Source: Dehalococcoidia bacterium
GTDB lineage: Bacteria; Chloroflexota; Dehalococcoidia; GIF9; AB-539-J10
NCBI GenBank assembly: GCA_004375885.1
Contig: SOJG01000058.1
Span: forward strand, 1 to 12,639
Reading direction: 5' to 3'
Length of the DNA stretch: 12,639 nucleotides
Under the pieces are notes generated by a model. The model ran no database searches, had not been told where the DNA came from, and was given only the letters and a program-made list of their open reading frames with translations. A program made the position numbers and the translations under genes. Shown in pieces: positions 6,148-12,639 of the stretch; position 1 is the first letter of the stretch; the number at the start of each line of letters is the position of its first letter.

Positions 6148-7473
6148 ATGGCTATCATAGACGAGTACGTTAAATCACATCCGAAATCGAAGGAGTTACA
6201 CGAAAGGGCACTGGACCACTTTGCCGCAAGGGGGGCTACTCACGTCGGCCGGATGTGGGAACCGTTTGGTCCCTATATGACTCATGCTCAGGGCTCCAGG
6301 ATTTGGGATGTGGATGGGCGTGAATACATCGAGTTTAGAAACGGGCATGGCGCTCTGATACTGGGCCATGGCCACCCGGCCATAGTGAAGGCGATACAGG
6401 ACCAGGTGACTAAGGGGAGCCTCTACGGTGCCTCCCACGAACTCGAAATCGAGTGGGCAGAGTTGATAAAGGGCATGGTGCCAACTGCAGAGCGGGTCGA
6501 GTTTTTCGCTTGCGGCCAGGAAGCCAATATGATGGGGATAAGGATTGCCCGTGCTTTTACAGGGAGAAGAAAAGTCCTCAGGTTTGAAGAGAACTTCCAC
6601 GGGTGGGCCGATGAACTGGTAGCTCCTCACGCACTGGGTGTGGTTAGCAGCGGGGTCAGGGTAATACCCGCGCATGATGTACAAGCGCTGGAAGAGGAAC
6701 TGGCCACGGGGCAATATGCCATAGTCCTTACGGAGGGTGGTGGTGCGCATATGGCCGGCCAGGTTCCCTGGGAACCTGGCTTCATTCGTGCTGTGGGCTC
6801 CATGGCCAAAAGGTACGGCACTATCTGGTTGCTGGACGAGGTGGTCACCGGCTTCCGTGACGGGCCTGGGGGTTGGGGTGGCCTGATGGGACTGCAGCCC
6901 GACTTGACTACATTAGGCAAGTGCGTGGCCGGGGGAATGCCGGCCGGAGTCTTGACCGGGCGAGCTGACATCATGGGAATGCTAACCCCCAGGCCTCCTC
7001 CTCAAAGATGGATTCCCCACTCGGGTACCTGGAATGCCATGCCTATAGTATGTGCTGCCGGCATTGCTGCCTGCAAGCTACTTAAGGACGGTTCTGTCCA
7101 GAGAAGAGTCAACGAACTGGGGGCGTACATGCGGGGGGCCGGTAATCGGGCGCTGAAGCAACGCGGCTATAACTGGCGTCTCTATGGCCGGTCTATCATC
7201 CACACCTACTTCGGCCCGGTCGACTTCGAGGTGGATGAGGCAGGCAATCCGCCCACCAGAGACATTGAGATGATGCTGGCCGGGACGGAGGAGAAGCACA
7301 AACTGGGGGTTTACCTTCTTCAACACGGGATTCACACCCACCAGGGCACGATGTTCATATTATCGATCGCTCATACCAAAGAGGATATCGACAAGGCGGT
7401 CGATGCCTTGGTGAAGGCTATAGGTGAGGCCATGGCTGACGGCGCTATTGGGGAGTCACCGTCCTTACGTTAA
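6148..7473 (+). CDS. Class III PLP aminotransferase, glutamate-1-semialdehyde aminomutase-like
   Basis: A 441-residue fold-type I PLP enzyme. The catalytic lysine is in TLGKCVAGGMPAG (K258), and the cofactor-ring aspartate is in WLLDEVVTGFR (D230). The N-terminal DVDGREYIEFRNGHGALILGH and the HSGTWNAMP segment match the glutamate-1-semialdehyde 2,1-aminomutase branch. The usual phosphate-binding SGTEA reads CGQEA (122-126), and HGW follows at 151-153. No hem gene is nearby, and the enzyme sits upstream of a D-glutamate/5-oxoproline cluster. A paralogue acting as an amino-acid aminotransferase or racemase is therefore more likely than true HemL; this is inference. I chose the ATG at 6148 because GGGGAGA abuts it; the frame opens further upstream (6031) without family similarity. 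Confidence 0.85.
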   Translation: MAIIDEYVKSHPKSKELHERALDHFAARGATHVGRMWEPFGPYMTHAQGSRIWDVDGREYIEFRNGHGALILGHGHPAIVKAIQDQVTKGSLYGASHELEIEWAELIKGMVPTAERVEFFACGQEANMMGIRIARAFTGRRKVLRFEENFHGWADELVAPHALGVVSSGVRVIPAHDVQALEEELATGQYAIVLTEGGGAHMAGQVPWEPGFIRAVGSMAKRYGTIWLLDEVVTGFRDGPGGWGGLMGLQPDLTTLGKCVAGGMPAGVLTGRADIMGMLTPRPPPQRWIPHSGTWNAMPIVCAAGIAACKLLKDGSVQRRVNELGAYMRGAGNRALKQRGYNWRLYGRSIIHTYFGPVDFEVDEAGNPPTRDIEMMLAGTEEKHKLGVYLLQHGIHTHQGTMFILSIAHTKEDIDKAVDALVKAIGEAMADGAIGESPSLR

Positions 7474-7479
7474 ATACTT

Positions 7480-7519
7480 GGGTGGGAGCAGGCACGCTAT
7501 AAGCGTGACCCCGCCACCC
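7480..7519 (+). terminator. Nested hairpin after the aminotransferase gene
   Basis: Outer arms GGGTGG (7480-7485) and CCACCC (7514-7519) enclose an inner perfect hairpin CACGC-TATAA-GCGTG (7493-7507). The outer and inner stems are separated by unpaired bases, and there is no T-run after the outer arm. It starts 7 nt past the stop codon. It may stabilise the upstream message or weakly terminate it before the next promoter. Confidence 0.4.
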
Positions 7520-7524
7520 TGTTG

Positions 7525-7553
7525 TTGACATAAGTGGTGTGTTGTATCATAAC
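7525..7553 (+). promoter_or_regulatory. Candidate promoter for the DUF1445-pxpABC-DUF4392 genes
   Basis: A consensus TTGACA (7525-7530) is followed after 17 bp by CATAAC (7548-7553, 4 of 6 matches). TATCAT (7545-7550) matches better, but its spacing is only 14 bp. Transcription would start near 7560, leaving a leader of about 37 nt. The position right after the hairpin suggests the cluster can be transcribed apart from the aminotransferase. Confidence 0.4.
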
Positions 7554-7596
7554 GGTACTGAGCTCAAGCGGCGGGGACACGAGGAAAGACTGTACT

Positions 7597-8388
7597 GTGA
7601 CTGAGCCTATGGATGGAAGTCCTGCGGAACTAAGGGCGCTTATCCGGCGGGGCGAGCTAGTTGGGCCTACGGCCGGCCTGGCCCCGGGCTACGCCCAGGC
7701 CAATCTGGTGATTCTACCTGGAGATGCAGCCTTTGATTTCCTCCTGTTCTGTCAGCGTAATCCTGGACCCTGCCCTGTCCTGGAAGTGGTGGAATCGGGG
7801 AGATACGAGCCGAATCTGGTGGCTCGAGAGGCGGACCTTAGAGTGGACCTACCCCTGTATAGAATTTACGGCAGTGGCAGACTGGTGGCAGAAGAGAAGG
7901 ATATTACTGGGTATTGGAATGATGATTTGGTGTGTTTTTTGCTGGGCTGCAGTTTTACTTTCGAGTCAGCCTTGCTAAGGGCAGGGGTATCTTTGAGGCA
8001 TATTGAGGAGCACAAGAATGTGGCCATGTATGTGACCAGCATTGAGGCGAAGCCAGCGGGCGTATTCTCTGGGCCTATTGTTGTAAGCATGAGACCCATT
8101 CATGAGTCGAAAGTGGTGAGGTCGGTTCAGATAACATCCCGGTTTCCCTTGGCACACGGCGCTCCCCTGCACATAGGCGATCCGGCGAAGATAGGTATTG
8201 CGGATATGACTCATCCGGATTATGGGGACTACGTAGAAATTAAGGAAGACGAGGTTCCTGTGTTCTGGGCCTGCGGTGTTACTTCCCAGGCTGTGGCGTT
8301 GAGGGCCAAACTGCCACTGATGATAACTCATTCGCCCGGGCATATGTTCATTACCGATATTCCAGATGAAGAGCTGGCCACTTTGTAG
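7597..8388 (+). CDS. DUF1445 protein (putative hydro-lyase; D-glutamate cyclase N-terminal-type)
   Basis: A 263-residue DUF1445 (YcsI-type) protein of normal family length. Family blocks in order are GPTAGLAPGYAQANLVILP, FCQRNPGPCPVLEV, LPLYRIYGSG, WNDDLVCFLLGCSFTFE, HGAPLHIGDP, VPVFWACGVTSQ and ITHSPGHMFITDI. DUF1445 forms the N-terminal part of animal DGLUCY, which converts D-glutamate to 5-oxo-D-proline; stand-alone bacterial members are usually labelled putative hydro-lyase. I chose the GTG at 7597 because GAGGAAA (7581-7587) lies 9 nt upstream. An ATG at 7609 lacks a well-placed ribosome site, and the longer frame from 7534 starts inside the predicted promoter. It is the first of five same-strand genes. 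B. subtilis ycsI is likewise near ycsF and kipI-kipA. Confidence 0.9.
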   Translation: MTEPMDGSPAELRALIRRGELVGPTAGLAPGYAQANLVILPGDAAFDFLLFCQRNPGPCPVLEVVESGRYEPNLVAREADLRVDLPLYRIYGSGRLVAEEKDITGYWNDDLVCFLLGCSFTFESALLRAGVSLRHIEEHKNVAMYVTSIEAKPAGVFSGPIVVSMRPIHESKVVRSVQITSRFPLAHGAPLHIGDPAKIGIADMTHPDYGDYVEIKEDEVPVFWACGVTSQAVALRAKLPLMITHSPGHMFITDIPDEELATL

Positions 8389-8452
8389 TAGACAACGCCA
8401 TGCAGAACCATAATATCGCGTTTCACTGGCAATCTTGTGAGGAGGGAGCTTA

Positions 8453-9220
8453 ATGGACAGGAGAGTCGATTTGAATTGTGATATGGGAGAAGCTTTTGGA
8501 GTCTACAGGCTGGGATTTGATGAGAGAATAATGCCGCACATATCGTCGGCCAACATCGCGTGCGGATTTCATGCCGGCGACCCCGTCTGCATGAGGCGGA
8601 CGGTACGTTTGGCCGAGGAAGCAGGTGTGGCTATCGGAGCTCATCCTGGCCTTCCTGACCTTATGGGCTTCGGGCGGAGAGAAATGATGGTAAGCGCTGA
8701 TGAGGCCAGAGATTACGTGACCTATCAGATAGGGGCCCTCCAGGCCTTTAGCAGGGCAAAGAAACTTCAGCACGTCAAGGTCCACGGCGCTCTGTATAAC
8801 ATGGGGGCCAGAAATGAAGGACTGGCCAGAGCTGTTGCCGAGGCCGTCAGAGAGGTAGACCCTGAGCTGATTCTGGTGGGAATGGCGGGGTCTGCTTGGA
8901 TAAAGGTAGGTCGTGAGCTCGGGCTGAGGGTGGCCTGCGAAGGCTTTGCTGATCGGTCACTGAATCCGGATGGTACTCTCGTTCCCCGCAGTCAACCGGG
9001 GGCGATTATTGATGATGTTGAGGAGGTCATAGCCAGGGTTCTCCGGATTGTCGCTGACGGGAAGGTGTTGGCCATAAACGGCGAGGAAATCGACATGGCA
9101 GCGGACACTATCTGCCTGCACAGTGATACCCCGGGAGCGGCAGACCTCGCCCAGGCATTGCGGCAGAGACTGGAAGCAGCCGGCGTGCTCGTAGTGCCCA
9201 TGGGCACCTTCTGCAAATAG
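8453..9220 (+). CDS. pxpA: 5-oxoprolinase subunit A (LamB/YcsF family)
   Basis: A 255-residue LamB/YcsF protein, close to the usual 245-255. Characteristic blocks are DLNCDMGEAFG (7-17), ISSANIACGFHAGDP, GAHPGLPDLMGFGRR, VKVHGALYN, EGFADRSLNPDGTLVPRS and ICLHSDTPGA. With PxpB and PxpC it forms the prokaryotic ATP-dependent 5-oxoprolinase, which opens 5-oxo-L-proline (pyroglutamate) to L-glutamate in the cytoplasm. The start is fixed by a strong Shine-Dalgarno GAGGAGGGAG (8439-8448), 4 nt before the ATG. It lies 64 nt after the DUF1445 gene and 17 nt before pxpB. Confidence 0.95.
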   Translation: MDRRVDLNCDMGEAFGVYRLGFDERIMPHISSANIACGFHAGDPVCMRRTVRLAEEAGVAIGAHPGLPDLMGFGRREMMVSADEARDYVTYQIGALQAFSRAKKLQHVKVHGALYNMGARNEGLARAVAEAVREVDPELILVGMAGSAWIKVGRELGLRVACEGFADRSLNPDGTLVPRSQPGAIIDDVEEVIARVLRIVADGKVLAINGEEIDMAADTICLHSDTPGAADLAQALRQRLEAAGVLVVPMGTFCK

Positions 9221-9237
9221 GGTCTTGAAGCCAGGCC

Positions 9238-9993
9238 ATGATTTATGAGAGACCGCGGTTTCTATCGGGGGGAGACAGGGCCCTCTTCGTCGAGTTTGGG
9301 GACGCCATCGACCCGGAGCTAAACCGCCGGGTGAGGCGTCTGCTGCTGGCCATACAAGAGGCCAAGCTATCGGAAGTGCTTGAAGCAGTGCCAACGTATC
9401 GATCGCTGCTTGTTTACTATGAGCCCCGGCGGATAAGCCCTGAAGAACTGAGGGCAAAGCTCAAGCTTCTGACGCAGAGGACCCAGGCTGGTGAACTCCC
9501 CGAGCCAAAGGTTACGGAGGTTCCCACTGTTTACGGAGGCGAATATGGTCGCGACCTGGATTTTGTGGCCGAACACAATGGACTGTCCCCTGAGGAGGTA
9601 GTTCGTGTCCATGCTAGCAAAGCCTATCTCATTTATATGCTGGGCTTTATCCCCGGCTTTGCCTATCTGGGGGGTATGTGCCCGCGCATAGCCACCCCGA
9701 GGTTGCCAACGCCGCGGGCAAAGATATCGGCGGGGTCAGTGGGGATAGCTGGAGACCAGACCGGAATATACCCGGCAGAGAGCCCGGGAGGCTGGCGGCT
9801 TATTGGTAGGACTCCTCTCGAACTGTTTCACCCCGAAGCGGATCCGCCGGTGTTATTACAGATGGGCAATTATGTGAGGTTTGTCCAGATAACTGCCGAG
9901 GAATTCAGCCGGATAGAGGAAGAGGTGGCACAAGGAACTTACCGGGCAAAAGAGTCTCCGTTTATGCGGGAGGATGAGAGTGGAGATATTTGA
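9238..9993 (+). CDS. pxpB: 5-oxoprolinase subunit B (KipI family)
   Basis: A 251-residue KipI/allophanate-hydrolase-subunit-1-like protein, slightly longer than most. Landmarks are the N-terminal LSGGDRALFVEFGD, VPTYRSLLVYYEP, then YGGEYGRDLDFVA, HASKAYLIYMLGFIPGFAYL, TPRLPTPRAKISAGSVGIAG and TGIYPAESPGGWRLIGRT. PxpB and PxpC form the partner complex of PxpA in 5-oxoproline hydrolysis. B. subtilis KipI also inhibits the sporulation kinase KinA, but gene order here argues for the enzyme role. The ATG at 9238 has only a poor ribosome site, so coupling to pxpA 17 nt upstream is likely. Its end overlaps the start of pxpC. Confidence 0.94.
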   Translation: MIYERPRFLSGGDRALFVEFGDAIDPELNRRVRRLLLAIQEAKLSEVLEAVPTYRSLLVYYEPRRISPEELRAKLKLLTQRTQAGELPEPKVTEVPTVYGGEYGRDLDFVAEHNGLSPEEVVRVHASKAYLIYMLGFIPGFAYLGGMCPRIATPRLPTPRAKISAGSVGIAGDQTGIYPAESPGGWRLIGRTPLELFHPEADPPVLLQMGNYVRFVQITAEEFSRIEEEVAQGTYRAKESPFMREDESGDI

Positions 9994-10972
9994 GGTCGTT
10001 CAACCCGGCTTATTGACTACGGTTCAGGACAAGGGGCGGTACGGTTACCAGCGATATGGAGTGTCTGTCTCGGGAGCAATGGACGGTTACGCGCTGCTGG
10101 TAGCCAATCTGCTGGTAGGCAATGACGAAGGAGACGCGTGCCTGGAGATAACGGTGTTGGGGCCTCGCTTGTCCGTTCTTGACGATACAGTGGTCGCTGT
10201 CACCGGGGCCGACCTTAGCCCGGCCTTGAACGATGGGGCACTCCCCATGTGGAAGACGGTCAGGGTCTGTTCAGGCGATACTATCTCATTTGGCCACCCC
10301 AAAAGGGGATGCCGAGGCTATCTGGCTGTAGCTGGCGGCATAGATGTCCCCGTAGTCATGGGAAGCCGCTCAACTTATATTAGGTCACGGCTGGGTGGTT
10401 TGGACGGCAGGCCGTTGCTCTCGGGCGACCGCCTGCGCAGGGGAAAGACCCGTGCAGAAGTATCGCTGAAGAGGCTGCCCCCGCAGTATATTCCCGAATA
10501 TCAGGCTGAGAATGAACTGAGAGTAGTCCTTGGTCCGCAGGATGACTACTTCACCGAGAAAGGCATCCACACCTTTCTGCACTCGGAGTATGTGATCTCA
10601 GCTCAGGCTGACCGAATGGGCTGTCGTCTGGAAGGGCCTCCGGTTGAGCACAAGGCCGGAGCTGACATTGTTTCAGATGGCATCCCGCCGGGAGCAGTCC
10701 AGGTGCCGGGAGACGGGTTGCCTGTTGTTCTCCTCGCCGACCGGCAAACCACGGGCGGGTACGTCAAGATAGCGACCGTGAGTACAGTTGACTTGCCCAA
10801 ATTAGCTCAGGCTGAAGTCGGGGACAGGGTCAGGTTCTTGCGGGTCGGCGAAGAGGAGGCCCATCGCTTGCTGAGAGAATATGACCAGACGATCGATGCG
10901 CTCAGGCAATATATCCGGCGCAGCCAGAGCGACATAGGTCAAATGGCGGGGACCGATGATCCTGCTATTTGA
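9980..10972 (+). CDS. pxpC: 5-oxoprolinase subunit C (KipA family, biotin-dependent carboxyltransferase-like)
   Basis: A 330-residue KipA/allophanate-hydrolase-subunit-2-like protein of normal length. It has VVQPGLLTTVQDKGRYGYQRYGVSVSGAMD, the family opening, then NDEGDACLEITVLGP, GCRGYLAVAGGIDVPVVMGSRSTY, SAQADRMGCRLEGPP and SDGIPPGAVQVPGDGLPVVLLADRQTTGGY. It completes the PxpABC 5-oxoprolinase. I prefer the GTG at 9980 because GGGAGG (9968-9973) lies 6 nt upstream. The ATG at 9974 directly abuts that motif with no spacing and would add two residues. The gene overlaps the end of pxpB by 14 nt (20 nt with the ATG), indicating tight coupling. Confidence 0.94.
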   Translation: MEIFEVVQPGLLTTVQDKGRYGYQRYGVSVSGAMDGYALLVANLLVGNDEGDACLEITVLGPRLSVLDDTVVAVTGADLSPALNDGALPMWKTVRVCSGDTISFGHPKRGCRGYLAVAGGIDVPVVMGSRSTYIRSRLGGLDGRPLLSGDRLRRGKTRAEVSLKRLPPQYIPEYQAENELRVVLGPQDDYFTEKGIHTFLHSEYVISAQADRMGCRLEGPPVEHKAGADIVSDGIPPGAVQVPGDGLPVVLLADRQTTGGYVKIATVSTVDLPKLAQAEVGDRVRFLRVGEEEAHRLLREYDQTIDALRQYIRRSQSDIGQMAGTDDPAI

Positions 10973-11033
10973 GGTTCCGCGTTTCGTTTCTCACCTGGGT
11001 TTTGACATTTGGCCTTGGTCACGGTAGTCAGCT

Positions 11034-11891
11034 ATGTCAATTGAAGAGATAATCCTTAGCCAGGACCGCCGGGGTATATCGGCGCTCAGGGCCCATCTTC
11101 CTGCCGATTTTTGTCACGAGACGGCTGCCTTTGTTCTTGAGAAGAGGACACAGAGACGGAGGCCAGTCATAATCGCTACGGGCTTCTATGTCCCCTGTGC
11201 CCGGGCTGCGGAGACTGATGGTCCTCCGGGCGCCCTGGCCATTGGGCGGGCACTGCGCTCTCTTGGCTTCGATGTCATTTATGTTACCGATGAATACACT
11301 CTGCCCCTTCTCTGCGGTGATATAGTGGGGAGGGACAGGGTGATCGATTTCCCCATAGCCGACCACGATTTCAGCCGACGATTTGCCGAACACATCTTGG
11401 CCGAGATTCAGCCGTGCCTACTCATTTCCATAGAGAGGTGCGGGCTCAATCGCAACCAGCGGTATCTGAATATGGCGGGCCAGGACATAACTGAGTACAC
11501 GGCCAAAATCGACTACCTTTTCTTAGGACGGGATGACAGCGTGGGCATAGGGGATGGGGGGAATGAGATTGGCATGGGTGATTTGGCTCAATATATGCGG
11601 GAAGGAGGGACTCTGCCCCAGGACCCGGCACTTACCCCGGTCAACAAGCTGGTCATTGCCAGCGTATCCAACTGGGGAGGGTATGGGCTGATTGCCGCTC
11701 TGTCCGGCCTGGTCAAACGCAACCTCTTACCATCGGTGGAGTGGGAGAAGGAGATGATCAGGGAAATGGTAGCCAGAGGTGCCGTAGATGGTGTCTCCGG
11801 CCAGAGGCGAAGCGCCGTGGACAGCTTCGATTTGGAGCAGAATGCCCGGGCTCTCAGCCAGTTGCATATGCTCCTAGCAGGATTGCCTTAG
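11034..11891 (+). CDS. DUF4392 protein (D-glutamate cyclase C-terminal-type)
   Basis: A 285-residue protein of the DUF4392 family, which forms the C-terminal half of animal D-glutamate cyclase (DGLUCY). Recognisable blocks are IIATGFYVP, ETDGPPGALAIGRALRSLG with VIYVTDE after it, LISIERCGLNRNQRYLNMAG, ITEYTAKIDYLF and the glycine-rich SVGIGDGGNEIGMG. The last resembles a metal- or phosphate-binding turn, but the mechanism is not established. No membrane segment or signal peptide is seen. The start has no clear Shine-Dalgarno. The 61-nt gap after pxpC contains a perfect TTGACA (11002-11007) without a convincing -10 box. Its place after pxpC, with DUF1445 ahead of pxpA, suggests the two DGLUCY-type halves work with 5-oxoprolinase. 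Confidence 0.88.
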   Translation: MSIEEIILSQDRRGISALRAHLPADFCHETAAFVLEKRTQRRRPVIIATGFYVPCARAAETDGPPGALAIGRALRSLGFDVIYVTDEYTLPLLCGDIVGRDRVIDFPIADHDFSRRFAEHILAEIQPCLLISIERCGLNRNQRYLNMAGQDITEYTAKIDYLFLGRDDSVGIGDGGNEIGMGDLAQYMREGGTLPQDPALTPVNKLVIASVSNWGGYGLIAALSGLVKRNLLPSVEWEKEMIREMVARGAVDGVSGQRRSAVDSFDLEQNARALSQLHMLLAGLP

Positions 11892-11912
11892 CATCTGAGG
11901 CCAGACTCTTCA

Positions 11913-12608
11913 TCACCACAATATCTCAACCCGGTAGAACGCTTCGGCTAGTTCGTAATCTTCCCCTTGGGCCAGCATCTTATGCCGTTCCCTGAGCCGT
12001 TCCTCCAATGCAGAGGAGGGGTACTCGCTCATCTGGCTCTTGTGGCAGCGCAGAGCCGCAATCTTTATGTCGAAGGTAGCGGTGATGTCAGTTCGGTAGT
12101 TGGGTTCCTCAGCGCCCCAGAGTAGTACCTCTCTGACCTTGTGAGGCTGAAGCCCTTCGCCGAGCAAATCAGGATAGGAAGGAAGATTCCTGGCGAAGGG
12201 GAAAACAGCATCGAGTGTCACCTGTCCGGTGATTCGGTGGTCGCGATGCCAGATGTGGCGACGGTAGGGGTCAGCAGTCACCACCGTCTCTGGTTTGTAC
12301 GCCCTGATCAAGCGGACGATTTCCTTTCTGAACTCGGCGGTATCCTCCAGAGCTTGGTCTGAATGGCGCAGGAAGATGACGTCTCTCACCCCCAATAGCC
12401 TGGCTGCTGCCAGTTGCTCCTGTTCTCTGATTCTAACCAGTTCAGCTGGTTTCATATCGGGGTCGCTCGTGCCCTTGTCGCCATTGGTGCACACTGTGTA
12501 GATGACATCCTTCCCTTCACTAGTCCAGCGGGCCACAGTCCCGGCGACGCCGAATTCGGCGTCGTCGGGATGAGGTGTGACTACCATTACGTGGGCTGGC
12601 TTGGTCAT
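11913..12608 (-). CDS. PIG-L/LmbE-family zinc deacetylase
   Basis: A 231-residue protein with the family signature TPHPDDAEFGVAGT (H13 and D16 as zinc ligands, D15 as catalytic base) and the later HRDH, whose last histidine (124) is the third ligand. YTVCTNGDKGT and the VRIREQEQLAAARLLGV helix are also typical. Family members remove N-acetyl groups from GlcNAc-type sugars, as in mycothiol, bacillithiol and GPI biosynthesis; the substrate cannot be told. No signal peptide is present. The ATG at 12608 is preceded by a distant GGAAG. It converges on the DUF4392 gene with 21 nt between stops and no terminator hairpin. Its upstream neighbour is outside the window. Confidence 0.92.
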   Translation of the reverse strand: MTKPAHVMVVTPHPDDAEFGVAGTVARWTSEGKDVIYTVCTNGDKGTSDPDMKPAELVRIREQEQLAAARLLGVRDVIFLRHSDQALEDTAEFRKEIVRLIRAYKPETVVTADPYRRHIWHRDHRITGQVTLDAVFPFARNLPSYPDLLGEGLQPHKVREVLLWGAEEPNYRTDITATFDIKIAALRCHKSQMSEYPSSALEERLRERHKMLAQGEDYELAEAFYRVEILW

Positions 12609-12639
12609 TGTGCTTGCTTCTTCCGGAATCGTGGTACGC

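Noticed and set aside
11002..11030. TTGACA upstream of the DUF4392 gene as a separate promoter
   Set aside because: At 17-bp spacing the -10 position reads TAGTCA, which is too weak to call; read-through from pxpC is sufficient.

Overview
The window carries a run of bacterial housekeeping genes followed by one coherent metabolic cluster. Composition is moderately GC-rich, and somewhat richer in the second half. The GroEL tail, the XRE-regulator/DUF2851 pair and the overall protein style recall Chloroflexota (Dehalococcoidia-like), but this is an impression from the sequences, not a tested placement.

Region 1 (1-1792, minus strand): a three-gene unit reading leftwards. It holds a small XRE-type HTH regulator, an unrecognised basic 86-residue ORF, and a DUF2851 protein that runs off the left edge two bases into its 427th codon. 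Each gene overlaps the next by 14 nt. A near-consensus promoter sits so close to the first gene that its mRNA is probably leaderless.

Region 2 (1793-3910, plus strand): groES-groEL with a sigma70-type promoter and a CIRCE operator (one mismatch), so HrcA heat-shock control is expected. A small inverted repeat lies between the two divergent promoters. A strong hairpin separates groEL from the convergent next gene.

Region 3 (3915-5942): an M16 zinc peptidase on the minus strand, again with a promoter arranged for a leaderless transcript, and divergently a metallo-beta-lactamase-fold hydrolase.

Region 4 (5943-11891, plus strand): the most interesting part. A 205-nt leader contains a 43-codon ORF with a perfect Shine-Dalgarno sequence and two inverted repeats. 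It precedes a glutamate-1-semialdehyde-aminomutase-like class III PLP enzyme. Then come a DUF1445 protein (D-glutamate cyclase N-terminal-type), pxpA, pxpB and pxpC (the three subunits of the prokaryotic ATP-dependent 5-oxoprolinase) and a DUF4392 protein (D-glutamate cyclase C-terminal-type). In animals the DUF1445 and DUF4392 domains are fused in DGLUCY, which turns D-glutamate into 5-oxo-D-proline. Here they are separate genes bracketing 5-oxoprolinase. The simplest reading is a D-glutamate -> 5-oxoproline -> glutamate salvage pathway, with an unresolved stereochemistry step.

Region 5 (11913-12608, minus strand): a PIG-L/LmbE-family zinc deacetylase, convergent with the cluster and probably unrelated to it. 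No tRNA, rRNA, CRISPR array, insertion sequence or phage gene was seen.
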